A DNA stretch of 64,000 nucleotides, taken from Acidiphilium sp. Lineage in GTDB: Bacteria; Pseudomonadota; Alphaproteobacteria; Acetobacterales; Acetobacteraceae. Below the pieces are notes generated by a model. That model was not told the origin of the DNA. It saw nothing but the letters and a program-made list of their open reading frames with translations, and did no database searches. Each line of letters begins with the position of its first letter. Positions within the stretch are counted from its first letter, which is position 1. The position numbers were made by a program, and so were the translations under genes. Shown here piece by piece: positions 30,361-38,702 of the stretch. The stretch covers positions 162,096-226,095 of the forward strand of contig JAQTXH010000005.1 of NCBI GenBank assembly GCA_028688905.1, read 5' to 3'.

Positions 30361-31773
30361 TTAAGTCGTATTTTCGCGCGATTTCTTTCGAAGAGTGGCC
30401 ATGGTCGTCCCCAGCGCATCGGCGAGATCTTCGGCGATCAGGTCCGTGCCGATATGTTGCGCCGCTGCCCCGTGCAACCAGACGGCGGCGCAGGCGGCCT
30501 CGAAACCTGGCATTCCCTGGGTCAGCAGCCCCGCGATGATGCCGGCCAGGGTGTCGCCCGAACCAGCGGTGGCAAGGCTTGCCGGCGCGTTGTCGTTGAT
30601 CGCGGCGCGCCCATCCGGGGCAGCGATCACCGTGTCGGCCCCCTTCAGCACCACGACGGCACCGATCCGCGCGGCCCCTTCACGGGCGCGCGACAATTTA
30701 TCTCCGGCAAGATCGGGGAAAATGCGAGCGAATTCGCCCTCGTGCGGGGTGATGACGGTCACCCCGCGCAGCCGGTCCGGTACCTGGGCGCAGGCGGTCA
30801 AGGCGTCGGCATCGGCTACAATGCCGCGCTTTGCCGCGATCAGCGCCTCGAGCGCGGCACCCGCGCGGGAAATTCCGAGTCCGGGTCCACACAGCCAGAC
30901 GTGACGGCGGGCGTCGTCCAGCAAATGCTCCAGCGGATCGCGGCGGATCATGATACCGGGGGATGCGCCGCTAACCTCGGCTTCGGCGGCGATGGTGACA
31001 AGACCGGCACCTGCCCGTCGCGCCGCGTTAGCGGCGAGGAGTGCCGCACCGGCCAGGGCACCCGCAAGTATGGTGAGATGACCGCGGTCGTATTTGTGAC
31101 CGGTCTGATCAAGGTCCGGCAGGTGCCAAAGCCCCGGGGCATTGTGCCAAAGCATGGGGGTCATCCGGGCCACGGCGGCGCGCGGCATGCCGATGTCGGC
31201 GCACAGGGTCGTGCCGCAATGCGCCCGGCCGGGGAACAGCAAATGTCCCGGCTTGCGGGCGACGAAGGTGATGGTCAGCACCGCTGTGGCGGCGGGGCCG
31301 CGCAGGACACCGGTCGCGCCATCGACCCCGCTGGGGACATCGATCGCGATCAGGGTTTTCGCGGCGGCAAACAGCGCGCCGGCCTCTGCTGAAACATCGC
31401 GCGACAACCCGGCACCGAACACGGCGTCGATCACCAGATCGGCTTCGCGCACCCGTCCGGGGTTCGATGACACGACCGGGCCGCGCCATTTTGCGGCGGC
31501 GATGGCAGCGTCGGTGCCGGGCCGGGGCAGAGCGATCGGGGCGACGGCGACCGGCCAGCCGTTTTGCTCGAGTATCCGGGCCGCGACGTAGCCATCGCCG
31601 CCGTTGTTTCCCGGTCCGGCCAACACCAGCACGCGGCGTGGCGGATAGCGGCGGATGATCGCGCGGGCGACTGCCGTGCCGGCATTCTCCATCAAGGTGA
31701 GTAGCGCCACACCGCAATCGGGGGCGGCACGATCGATCGCGGTGAACGCGTCGGGGGTAAAAAGCGGTTCCAT
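30361..31773 (-). CDS. nnr: Bifunctional NAD(P)H-hydrate epimerase / dehydratase
   Basis: The 470-residue protein repairs hydrated NAD(P)H. The N-terminal epimerase (YjeF_N) domain shows TLMENAGTAVARAI and VLAGPGNNGGDGYVAARIL, and LVIDAVFGAGLSRD. The C-terminal ADP-dependent dehydratase domain (about 225-465) shows KYDRGHLTILAGALAGAALL, CGPGLGIS, VTVITPHEGEFARIFPD, VVLKGADTVIAAPDGRAAIN and the ribokinase-like TAGSGDTLAGIIAGLL. Fusion of both activities is the usual bacterial form. No operon partner except the possible small ORF after it. Confidence 0.96.
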   Translation of the reverse strand: MEPLFTPDAFTAIDRAAPDCGVALLTLMENAGTAVARAIIRRYPPRRVLVLAGPGNNGGDGYVAARILEQNGWPVAVAPIALPRPGTDAAIAAAKWRGPVVSSNPGRVREADLVIDAVFGAGLSRDVSAEAGALFAAAKTLIAIDVPSGVDGATGVLRGPAATAVLTITFVARKPGHLLFPGRAHCGTTLCADIGMPRAAVARMTPMLWHNAPGLWHLPDLDQTGHKYDRGHLTILAGALAGAALLAANAARRAGAGLVTIAAEAEVSGASPGIMIRRDPLEHLLDDARRHVWLCGPGLGISRAGAALEALIAAKRGIVADADALTACAQVPDRLRGVTVITPHEGEFARIFPDLAGDKLSRAREGAARIGAVVVLKGADTVIAAPDGRAAINDNAPASLATAGSGDTLAGIIAGLLTQGMPGFEAACAAVWLHGAAAQHIGTDLIAEDLADALGTTMATLRKKSRENTT

Positions 31774-31835
31774 GCTTGCTATGTGGGACAGGAGGGACCG
31801 GATTTGCTAGGGTTGCAGCGAATCCGGGGGCATCA

Positions 31836-32465
31836 ATGGTCAAAGTGATTGCAGTGGCGCAGCAAAAGGGCGGGGCGGGTAAGACGATGCTGGCCGCTCA
31901 GCTTGGGGTAGCGTTTGCGGCGGGCCGGCGGGTCGCCTTGCTCGATATCGATCCGCAAGCGTCGCTCTCGGCGTGGGGGCGGCTGCGCGCGGCCAACCCG
32001 AAAGCGCAGCCTGGCGTGACGATCGAGAGCGTTTCCGGCTGGCGGCTGGCGGTTTCGCTCGATGCGCTGCGGCGCGATTACGATATTGTGGTGATCGATA
32101 CCCCGCCGGTGCTCGATTCCGACGCCCGGCGGGCGATCCGTGGGGCAGATCTGGTGCTGGTGCCGCTCAACCCGACCCCACCCGATTTATGGGCTGCCGA
32201 GGGCACGTTGAAACTGGCCGCCGAGGAGCGCCGTGCGGTCGCGCTGGTGTTCAACCGCGCGCCGGCGGCATCGAAGCTGCGACGGCGGCTGGAGACCGAG
32301 ATTGCGGCGCGGCGGTTGCTGCTGTTGGCGGAATCGCTGGGGAACCGGGCTGGGTTCGCCAACGCTTTCGCCGATGGGCTTGGCGTGGCCGAGACCGGAC
32401 CGGCCAGTGTGGCGGGGGTGGAGATCATGGCGCTCGCCGAGCGGATCGTGACGCTGCTGGGCTGA
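31836..32465 (+). CDS. ParA-like P-loop ATPase
   Basis: The 209-residue protein has the deviant Walker A AQQKGGAGKTMLAAQLG with the signature lysine, the Walker A' DIDPQASLSAWGR, and YDIVVIDTPPVLDSD as Walker B. It is a short ParA/MinD-superfamily member, usual in alphaproteobacterial chromosomes for positioning cargo such as chemoreceptor arrays, carboxysomes or plasmids. There is no ParB next to it; the downstream partner is a membrane protein 6 bp away. The ATG at 31836 gives the canonical VKVIAVAQQKGG start; the frame extends upstream without similarity. Confidence 0.85.
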   Translation: MVKVIAVAQQKGGAGKTMLAAQLGVAFAAGRRVALLDIDPQASLSAWGRLRAANPKAQPGVTIESVSGWRLAVSLDALRRDYDIVVIDTPPVLDSDARRAIRGADLVLVPLNPTPPDLWAAEGTLKLAAEERRAVALVFNRAPAASKLRRRLETEIAARRLLLLAESLGNRAGFANAFADGLGVAETGPASVAGVEIMALAERIVTLLG

Positions 32466-32471
32466 CGGGCC

Positions 32472-32885
32472 TTGTTTCTCGAAACCTCCGTTCTGCTCGG
32501 GATTCATCTCGCCGGATTTGCACTCTGGACCGGGTTTCTCATTGGGTTTCTGCTTTTGGGAACCTCCGCGATCCGGCTGCTGCGCGCGTGCGTGGTCGTT
32601 ATGCCGATGACGCTGCTGTCTGGCTGGGCTTTGGCGTTTGTGCAATTCGGTGCTCCCGGCTCCTGGTTCTGGGCGGTGAACGCGATGCAGACTGCCGGGC
32701 TGGCGATGGCGGTCGTTTTGCTGGTCGCGGTGTTCGGCGCGCTGATGCTGCTGCGCGACGCCGAGGCCACGCGCGATCCCGAGGCGGTTGCCACGGCAAC
32801 CCGGCGACTGACCCGGCTGGTCGGGGTCGATATCGGGCTAGCGGTGCTTATTTTGGGGTTTGCACTGGCCGGGCGCTATGGTTGA
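32472..32885 (+). CDS. Small polytopic membrane protein
   Basis: The 137-residue frame starts at TTG (32472), 6 bp after the ParA-like gene. It has four hydrophobic segments (about 6-30, 35-58, 64-92 and 115-134) and no charged catalytic pattern. I do not recognise the family; general shape resembles small CopD/DUF2269-type membrane proteins but without the histidines expected of a metal carrier. Position suggests the ParA-like ATPase and this protein are co-transcribed. A strong terminator follows at 33112. Confidence 0.65.
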   Translation: MFLETSVLLGIHLAGFALWTGFLIGFLLLGTSAIRLLRACVVVMPMTLLSGWALAFVQFGAPGSWFWAVNAMQTAGLAMAVVLLVAVFGALMLLRDAEATRDPEAVATATRRLTRLVGVDIGLAVLILGFALAGRYG

Positions 32886-33111
32886 AATTTGAATATGTCA
32901 CAAATCAGGATGTCAACGGTTAAGCGTAACACATTTTTTCTTTCAAAACCCCTTTTCTCCACGAAAGGGACTTGCTCGATTGTAAAAAATTCGCCATCTA
33001 TCGGCTGTGGCGCTTTCGCAAATTCTCTTGGCCCGATTGGGCCGGTTGACCGAGCTGGGTGCCAGCCGCCAAGTTTAGGGAGCCTCTTTAGATCGCACCG
33101 AAAATGGTGCC

Positions 33112-33138
33112 GGCCGGTCAAAGACCGGCCTTTTTTTT
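33112..33138 (+). terminator. Strong rho-independent terminator with a partial tandem copy
   Basis: GGCCGGTC (33112-33119) and GACCGGCC (33123-33130) form a perfect 8-bp stem with loop AAA, followed by eight T. A partial copy (GTCAAAGACCGGCC then TTTTTT) repeats at about 33155-33174, with the following AAATTCTGA also repeated. It lies between the membrane-protein gene and tmRNA. Confidence 0.9.
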
Positions 33139-33189
33139 GGCCAAATTCTGACCCGTCAAAGACCGGCCTTTTTTGCCCAAATTCTGATC

Positions 33190-33450
33190 GTTCGCGGAAA
33201 GTGGGGGGCTTCTGTTGCCCGGTGCCCCCCGAACCGCGCTTATCGCTTATGCAGCGACAGCGAATGCCTCGAAATTATCGTTGGCACTTGTGATATAGCC
33301 CGATAACGGCGGTACAATGCCGAGCGAAAGATGGGTCTTTACCGTGCGTGTCGAGCCTGTTTCGCCCCCGCGATCTGCCCCTGAAGGCAGAGTTTGGTGG
33401 AGGCGCCGGGTACTGCCCCCGGGTCCACAACACTTATTCCACGCACCGTT
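33190..33450 (-). ncRNA. ssrA: Two-piece (permuted) tmRNA
   Basis: On the reverse strand the acceptor piece comes first and ends CGCCTCCACCA (CCA at 33395-33397). After about 25 nt that would be excised, the coding piece begins GGGGGCGAAACAGGCTCGAC at 33369. GGGGGCG pairs with CGCCTCC, giving a 7-bp acceptor stem with a G.U at the third pair, the alanine identity element. The tag frame (33285 to 33247) reads ANDNFEAFAVAA then TAA. This is the alphaproteobacterial permuted form. tmRNA with SmpB rescues stalled ribosomes. The outer boundaries (start of the acceptor piece, end of the coding piece near the GGGGGG/CCCCCC stem) are approximate. Confidence 0.93.
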
Positions 33451-33519
33451 TATCGCCATAGTCGGTTGCCCGACACGATTCATATAGGCGATACAGGGCG
33501 GCTGTGAAAGGGACCATCA

Positions 33520-34440
33520 ATGCACCTCACCGAAACCGAACAAGCCGAGATTGCGGCCGCGCGTGATCATAGCGTTTCAACCCGGCGTGCTACCGTGCCT
33601 GCGCTGGAGGCGATGCTGTTCACCCCGGTACCGGTGCTTGACCATGGTTTCGTCCGGGTGATCGATTACATGGGCGACGATGCGGCAGTGGTGCAGGCGG
33701 CGCGGGTTTCCTATGGCCGGGGTACCCGCAAGGTGAGCGAGGATGAGGGGCTGATCCGCTATTTGATGCGGCATCGCCATTCGACGCCGTTTGAAATGTG
33801 CGAGATCAAGTTTCACGTGAAACTGCCGATTTTTGTCGCGCGCCAGTGGATTCGCCACCGCACCGCCAACGTGAACGAATATTCCGCGCGCTATTCGGTG
33901 ATGGATCGTGAATTCTACATTCCGGCCCCCAAGCATCTGGCGGCACAATCGGTCAACAACCGGCAAGGCAGGGGTGACGTACTTGAGGGCGATGAGGCGG
34001 CAGACGTGCTGGGGCTGCTGCGCGAGGACGCCGACCGTAATTATACTCACTATGAGTATATGTTGAACGAGGACAGGGTAGACCCAGACCGGCGCGGGCT
34101 GGCGCGCGAACTGGCGCGGATGAACCTGACGCTGAACACTTATACCCAATGGTATTGGAAGACCGATCTTCACAATTTGTTTCACTTCCTGTCGCTGCGG
34201 GCCGATCGTCACGCGCAATACGAAATCCGCGCCTATGCCGAAGCGATGCTTGCCATGGTCCGGGCCTGGGTGCCGGCGAGTTGTCGTGCGTTTGAGGACT
34301 ATCGCCTTGGGGCTGCGACTTTTTCCGCCACGATGCTGTCCGTGTTACGGCAAATGCTGGCGGGCGAGGCGGTAACCCAGGCAGATTCTGGGCTGTCGAA
34401 GCGCGAGTGGGCGGAGATGATGGACACCGTCGGGCGCTAG
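33520..34440 (+). CDS. thyX: Flavin-dependent thymidylate synthase
   Basis: The 306-residue enzyme makes dTMP from dUMP using methylene-tetrahydrofolate, FAD and NADPH. The ThyX motif appears as [19 protein letters not shown], with [20 protein letters not shown] before it and [18 protein letters not shown] later. It is longer than many ThyX proteins because of an extra N-terminal 50 residues. It replaces ThyA in many alphaproteobacteria and draws on the one-carbon pool fed by glyA and the gcv genes. It stands alone, divergent from tmRNA. Confidence 0.96.
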   Translation: MHLTETEQAEIAAARDHSVSTRRATVPALEAMLFTPVPVLDHGFVRVIDYMGDDAAVVQAARVSYGRGTRKVSEDEGLIRYLMRHRHSTPFEMCEIKFHVKLPIFVARQWIRHRTANVNEYSARYSVMDREFYIPAPKHLAAQSVNNRQGRGDVLEGDEAADVLGLLREDADRNYTHYEYMLNEDRVDPDRRGLARELARMNLTLNTYTQWYWKTDLHNLFHFLSLRADRHAQYEIRAYAEAMLAMVRAWVPASCRAFEDYRLGAATFSATMLSVLRQMLAGEAVTQADSGLSKREWAEMMDTVGR

Positions 34441-34522
34441 AGGCTGTAAGACGTGGCTCCGGCGATTCAGCCTTTGCCGATTTTTTCGCTCGGCTCTCAC
34501 CACGATGATGTGATTGCGCTAA

Positions 34523-34551
34523 TTGACTAAGCATGGGGATTCCGGAATACT
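34523..34551 (+). promoter_or_regulatory. Candidate hemA promoter, copy 1
   Basis: TTGACT at 34523-34528 and AATACT at 34546-34551 are separated by 17 bp, a good sigma-70 layout. It is in the first 129-bp copy, about 250 bp upstream of the hemA start. Confidence 0.5.
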
Positions 34552-34651
34552 TATCGGCTAAACCGAATGGTACCCGGTCGGAGGGTGCCGTCGCGAAAAT
34601 AGCATCCGGTTTTTTCGCTCGGCTCTCACCACGATGATGTGATTGCGCTAA

Positions 34652-34680
34652 TTGACTAAGCATGGGGATTCCGGAATACT
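34652..34680 (+). promoter_or_regulatory. Candidate hemA promoter, copy 2
   Basis: The same TTGACT-N17-AATACT (34652-34657 and 34675-34680) lies in the second copy. Transcripts from here would have a leader of about 115 nt before the hemA start codon. Confidence 0.5.
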
Positions 34681-34798
34681 TATCGGCTAAACCGAATGGT
34701 ACCCGGTCGGAGGGTGCCGTCGCGAAAATAGCATCCGGCAATTCGAGGAACGCATATAGGCTGTGTCCGGTCGACATTCGAGCGCACCGGACGGGAAC

Positions 34799-36031
34799 AT
34801 GGATATGAACAGAAACCACCCGTTTATTGCGCAATGCGACAAGGCCCTGGCCGACATCCGCGCCGCCGGGCGTTATCGCCGGTTCGTGGCGCTGGAAAAA
34901 CTGGCTGACCGGTTTCCGTATTACCGTGTCACGATGGAGGGCAAGACCGAAGACATCCTGGTGTGGTCCTCGAACGACTATCTGGCGATGGGCACCGACC
35001 CTGAGGTGATCGAAGCCTCGATCGAGGCGGCGCGGACCATGGGTGCGGGTGCCGGCGGCACGCGGAATATTGCCGGTTCATCGCCGATCCATGTGGCGTT
35101 GGAGACCGAGCTGGCCGCGTTGCACGGCAAGGACGCGGCCCTGCTGTTCACCTCGGGCTACGTTTCGAATCAGGCGACACTGAGTGCGATTCTGAGTTCC
35201 CTGCCGGATTGGGAGGTATTTTCCGACGCGCAGAACCATAATTCCATGATCGTCGGCATCAAGGCTGGGCGGCCGGCGCGGGTGCATGTGTTCAAGCATA
35301 ACGATTTGGCCGATCTGGAACGCCTGCTGGCGGCAGCACCCGCGGCGGCCCCGAAGATGATCGCCTTCGAGAGCGTCTATTCGATGGATGGCGATATCGC
35401 GCCGATCGGGGCGATCTGCGACCTCGCGGACCGGTACAACGCGATCACTTATCTCGACGAGGTTCACGCCGTGGGCATGTATGGCGCGCACGGCGGCGGC
35501 GTGTCGGAGCGCGACGGCGTTGCGCACCGCCTGACCATCATCGAGGGGACGCTCGCCAAAGCCTATGGCTGCCATGGCGGTTATGTTGCGGGGGAGGCCA
35601 GCGTGATCGACTATATCCGCTCGACCGCTCCCGGTTTCATTTTTACCACGGCCCTGCCGCCGCCAACCGTCGCCGCCGCCCTGGCCTCGATCCGCCGGCT
35701 TAAAATCGATCAGGCGCGGCGTGACACGCTGTTCGCCCGTGCCACGATGCTGAAGGCGAAGTTCGATGCCGCCGGCCTGCCGCGCTTGCCGTCCGAAAGC
35801 CACATCGTACCGCTCATGATCGGCAGCGCCGCACGGGCGACCGAGGTTTCGATGCGGCTGATCCGCGAGTTCGGCATGTATGCTACCCCGATCAACTATC
35901 CCACGGTTCCCGCAGGCACCGAACGCCTACGCTTCACGCCAGGACCGAAGCATACCGAAGCGATGATGGATGACCTCGTAGTGGCCTTGCAACATATTTT
36001 GTCCGGCGAAACATCCGTGGTCGCGGCGTAA
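34799..36031 (+). CDS. hemA: 5-aminolevulinate synthase
   Basis: The 410-residue PLP enzyme condenses glycine with succinyl-CoA, the alphaproteobacterial route into tetrapyrroles. Motifs: [69 protein letters not shown] (Asp220) and [17 protein letters not shown] with PLP-lysine Lys254. I use the ATG at 34799 (MDMNRNHPF); the next ATG at 34805 is equally possible, and the frame is open to 34763. Its glycine substrate links it to the gcv and glyA genes. Confidence 0.97.
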   Translation: MDMNRNHPFIAQCDKALADIRAAGRYRRFVALEKLADRFPYYRVTMEGKTEDILVWSSNDYLAMGTDPEVIEASIEAARTMGAGAGGTRNIAGSSPIHVALETELAALHGKDAALLFTSGYVSNQATLSAILSSLPDWEVFSDAQNHNSMIVGIKAGRPARVHVFKHNDLADLERLLAAAPAAAPKMIAFESVYSMDGDIAPIGAICDLADRYNAITYLDEVHAVGMYGAHGGGVSERDGVAHRLTIIEGTLAKAYGCHGGYVAGEASVIDYIRSTAPGFIFTTALPPPTVAAALASIRRLKIDQARRDTLFARATMLKAKFDAAGLPRLPSESHIVPLMIGSAARATEVSMRLIREFGMYATPINYPTVPAGTERLRFTPGPKHTEAMMDDLVVALQHILSGETSVVAA

Positions 36032-36056
36032 CCACTCGTCTTGCGACGGGGGCATA

Positions 36057-36074
36057 GCCTCGCTATAGCGAGGC
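36057..36074. other. 18-bp perfect palindrome between hemA and tRNA-Thr
   Basis: GCCTCGCTATAGCGAGGC reads the same on both strands, with no loop. It lies 4 bp before the tRNA and 26 bp after hemA. It could form a hairpin ending the hemA transcript, or the central TATAG could serve the tRNA promoter; neither is proven. Confidence 0.55.
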
Positions 36075-36078
36075 CGTG

Positions 36079-36153
<75 letters not shown>

Positions 36154-36379
36154 ATTCCATTCGAATTTTGGAAAGCTTTGTGTACGGCCTCGCTGACGAG
36201 GGGGGCGTGGTCACTTGGCATAGGCACCGAACGGCAATCGTGGTGGTCCAATCGAGCTATGTCTGCGCTGCCTGCCCTCGTGGATATTCTTTGTCAGAAT
36301 GCAGCTTTTATCATTTCGGTCTGAACAAGGCGGCAGGATTTTTGACAAGCCTCTTGAAATCCCTCCGCTAAGCTGCATA

Positions 36380-36399
36380 TACCATCCGTGTAGATGGTA
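36380..36399. promoter_or_regulatory. Inverted-repeat operator candidate before the RHH gene
   Basis: TACCATC (36380-36386) and GATGGTA (36393-36399) are perfect inverted repeats separated by CGTGTA. A third half site, GATGGTA, recurs at 36404-36410 and runs into the ATG. Ribbon-helix-helix proteins typically bind such repeated short sites, so autoregulation is likely. AAGGAG, the ribosome site, lies between the second and third arms. Confidence 0.6.
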
Positions 36400-36409
36400 A
36401 GGAGATGGT

Positions 36410-36832
36410 ATGGCAAGCGCTAATGTCAGGCAATTGAAGCCGCGGCAGACGGACAGCGAGAAGATCACGATCAATCTTGGTTTCGTTGATCTGGGCCATA
36501 TCGATCTGTTGGTGAAGGACGGATTTTATTCCAACCGTACCGATCTGATCCGCACGGCAATCCGTAATCAGCTCGATCGCCATGGTGATGTCGTGCGCGG
36601 GACGGTCGCGCGCAAAGGGATCGATCTTGGTCTCAGGCATTATGCCAAGGCAGACCTTGAAGCCGCTCTAGCGGCAGGAACGATGATTGATATCAACGTG
36701 CTGGGCCTCGCCAGTATCGGTTCGGACGTATCGCCCGAACTCGCTTTGGCGGCAATAAATTCGGTCTCCGTTCTCGGCGCGTTGCATGCGAGTCTGAAGG
36801 TCAGAACCGCACTCAAGGACCGGATCCGGTAG
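36410..36832 (+). CDS. Ribbon-helix-helix (CopG/ParD-type) regulator
   Basis: The 140-residue protein has an RHH N-terminal domain (about 20-55): KITINLGFVDLGHIDLLV as the beta strand and helix A, then FYSNRTDLIRTAIRNQLD as helix B. The C-terminal half (about 80-140), including TMIDINVLGLASIGSDVS, is unlike simple antitoxins and may sense a ligand or dimerise. It lies 35 bp upstream of a PHB-depolymerase-like esterase with no toxin gene nearby, so it is probably that gene's regulator. An AAGGAG is well placed upstream. Confidence 0.8.
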   Translation: MASANVRQLKPRQTDSEKITINLGFVDLGHIDLLVKDGFYSNRTDLIRTAIRNQLDRHGDVVRGTVARKGIDLGLRHYAKADLEAALAAGTMIDINVLGLASIGSDVSPELALAAINSVSVLGALHASLKVRTALKDRIR

Positions 36833-36867
36833 GAACCGGCCGATCCACTGAAAAGGAAAGTATTCCG

Positions 36868-37947
36868 ATGAAATTGTTTTCTCGCGAAAATATCCTCCGG
36901 GCGACCCGCCTGACTATAGTGGGCAAGCTCAATGAAGCCACTGCCTTGATCCAACGCACCCTTGGCGGCGCGGAGACGAACCCGGAGCAATCCCAGCATT
37001 TTTTCACCGGTCCCCTGATCGAAGGCGAGGCCGAGCCGGTTCATCGCATTTGGCCGGACCAGACTGTTCGCCAGCAGGATGTTCGCCTGCCCGATCCTGA
37101 AAACGGTCAATTTCATGTGGCCATGTTCAGCAACGAAGCGGGCCGTCGGCCCTATCGTCTGTATGTCCCGTCCGGTTATCATGGGCAGGCGGTGCCCCTC
37201 GTGGTCATGCTGCACGGATGCACCCAGTCGCCGGAGGACTTCGCCACAGGAACCCGGATGAACGAGGCCGCCGAGACTCGAATGTTTCTGGTCGCCTACC
37301 CTGAGCAGACCAAAGCGGCGAATGCCACGAAATGCTGGAACTGGTTCAACGCCGCAGACCAGCGCCGCGATCACGGTGAGCCTTCGCTGATCGCGGGGAT
37401 CACCCGTGCGGTGATGGCGGATTACGCGGTCGATCCGGCGCGGGTGTTCGTCGCCGGATTGTCTGCGGGTGGTGCCGCGGCGGCGATCATGGGCATTGTT
37501 TACCCCGAGTTGTATGCTGCGATCGGGGTTCATTCCGGCGTGGCCTGCGGTGCCGCGCGTGACATGGTTTCGGCCTTCGCGACCATGCGAAATGGCCATA
37601 AGGGGATCGATCTCGGTGGGGCCACGGTGCCTCCGGCGATCATTTTCCACGGCGATCAGGACTCGACCGTGAATGCACGCAACGGCGATGCCCTCGTGGC
37701 ACAATTGACGCCGTCGGGGCGTCTGCGCGCTGAACGGATCGAGGGACAGGCGCATGGCGGCGGCCACGCCTACAGCCTGACCCGCCACATCGATCCGGCC
37801 GGGCGTGTGGCACTGGAGCAATGGGTCATTCATGGTGCCGGTCACGCCTGGTTTGGCGGCAGTCCGGCAGGCTCATTCACCGACCCGAAAGGCCCCGATG
37901 CGACCGCGGAAATGCTGCGTTTTTTCTCCGCGCACCCACGGTCATAG
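36868..37947 (+). CDS. PHB depolymerase family esterase
   Basis: The 359-residue protein has an alpha/beta-hydrolase domain of the LpqC/PhaZ esterase family: PYRLYVPSGYHGQAVPLVVM, LHGCTQSPEDFATGTRMN, the lipase box VFVAGLSAGGAAAAI (Ser), FHGDQDSTVN (Asp) and GAGHAWFGGSPAGSF (His). There is no signal peptide, so it probably acts inside the cell, either on stored polyhydroxybutyrate or on other esters. The first 90 residues are an amphipathic extension seen in alphaproteobacterial members. AAGGAAAG precedes the ATG. Confidence 0.88.
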   Translation: MKLFSRENILRATRLTIVGKLNEATALIQRTLGGAETNPEQSQHFFTGPLIEGEAEPVHRIWPDQTVRQQDVRLPDPENGQFHVAMFSNEAGRRPYRLYVPSGYHGQAVPLVVMLHGCTQSPEDFATGTRMNEAAETRMFLVAYPEQTKAANATKCWNWFNAADQRRDHGEPSLIAGITRAVMADYAVDPARVFVAGLSAGGAAAAIMGIVYPELYAAIGVHSGVACGAARDMVSAFATMRNGHKGIDLGGATVPPAIIFHGDQDSTVNARNGDALVAQLTPSGRLRAERIEGQAHGGGHAYSLTRHIDPAGRVALEQWVIHGAGHAWFGGSPAGSFTDPKGPDATAEMLRFFSAHPRS

Positions 37948-37972
37948 AGTGATCACTTGGGGTTTGGTCGGA

Positions 37973-38521
37973 TCAGTGCATTGGCCCTTGATGCGGATGT
38001 GGGCCGAAGCCGGGGCCAAACCCTGTGGTGCCCAGCCCCGGCAGAATGATACTCGCTTGACCCTGCTGATAGGCGGTCAGATGGGGTACGAGGGTTTCGG
38101 CGGCACTATGTTCGGCTTCGTAGCGTGCCTTGGCGAGATCGAGATGGCGGCTTAGCGCGGCGAACCGTTGCTCGGGGTCGAGCGGCACCATTTTGCCGGG
38201 CCGGAAGTTGGCCCGCATTTCATGGAAGAACCGCTGATCGGCCCGTTGCACGGCGGCTGTATAGCTGGTCCAGGCTGGCTGCTCGGCGGGGGTAATCTTC
38301 ATGATCGTGTGCAGCATCGCCATGTGTTGTTCGAAGCGATGCTCCAACCGATGTGCGCGATCGAAGGGCCTCCCGGCGACCTGCGCCCCTGCGTGGGCAG
38401 CCGGCGTTTCACCCGCGACCGCCTGGGCGGATGCCGTGGACACGAGGGCAAAACCGCCAAGCGCGGTGCAGAGGGAGGCTATGGTCAGCGCGCGGCACCA
38501 AGGTTGGGAATGTTTGGTCAT
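37973..38521 (-). CDS. Spy/CpxP-like periplasmic LTXXQ protein
   Basis: The 182-residue protein starts MTKHSQPWCRAL followed by a hydrophobic signal segment ending VSTASA. The mature part is helical with a ITPAEQPAWTSY variant of the LTxxQ motif near residue 80, and a C-terminal Gly/Pro/His-rich tail (GPGFGPHPHQGPMH) that may bind metal. Spy-like proteins are periplasmic chaperones or metal-stress sensors. The start at 38521 has GGAG 9 nt upstream; the longer frame to 38575 lacks a signal peptide at its start. It is convergent with the esterase gene (26 bp gap). Confidence 0.75.
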   Translation of the reverse strand: MTKHSQPWCRALTIASLCTALGGFALVSTASAQAVAGETPAAHAGAQVAGRPFDRAHRLEHRFEQHMAMLHTIMKITPAEQPAWTSYTAAVQRADQRFFHEMRANFRPGKMVPLDPEQRFAALSRHLDLAKARYEAEHSAAETLVPHLTAYQQGQASIILPGLGTTGFGPGFGPHPHQGPMH

Positions 38522-38702
38522 CGAAAGACTCCTGGTCAGTGAGCCGGCCTCACCGAAGAGGTGAGCCGGAGCCATGGGTGTAGGCGGTCCAGAGTTTCAG
38601 GAGCCGTTCAGATGATTGCAAAACGTATCGGGTGGGGCGGCGTTCTGCCGCATACCGGCTAGAGCCATAAAAATACTTGACCTGTCTGGTGGCCTGTTTG
38701 GC

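Larger units (their letters stand above)
34481..34738. repeat. Exact tandem duplication of 129 bp upstream of hemA
   Basis: Copy 1 (34481-34609) and copy 2 (34610-34738) are identical in every base and directly adjacent. Each begins with six T followed by CGCTCGGCTCTCACC and ends with AGCATCCGG, and each contains a promoter-like TTGACT-N17-AATACT. The gap between thyX and hemA consists mostly of this duplication; no gene is visible in it. Confidence 0.98.

Noticed and set aside
33247..33483. 78-codon reverse frame between the membrane-protein gene and thyX
   Set aside because: Its final residues are the tmRNA tag, and the surrounding sequence forms the two-piece tmRNA, so this is not an mRNA gene.
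34481..34738. Two-copy 129-bp repeat as a CRISPR or integron-like array
   Set aside because: The copies are directly adjacent without spacers, contain promoter elements, and there are no cas or integrase genes nearby.
33953..34834. 293-codon reverse frame covering the 129-bp duplication
   Set aside because: It contains a long perfect internal repeat only because of the DNA duplication and lies antisense to thyX.
36410..36832. Antitoxin of a toxin-antitoxin pair
   Set aside because: The protein is longer than ParD-type antitoxins and the adjacent gene is a 359-residue esterase, with no toxin-like small ORF.
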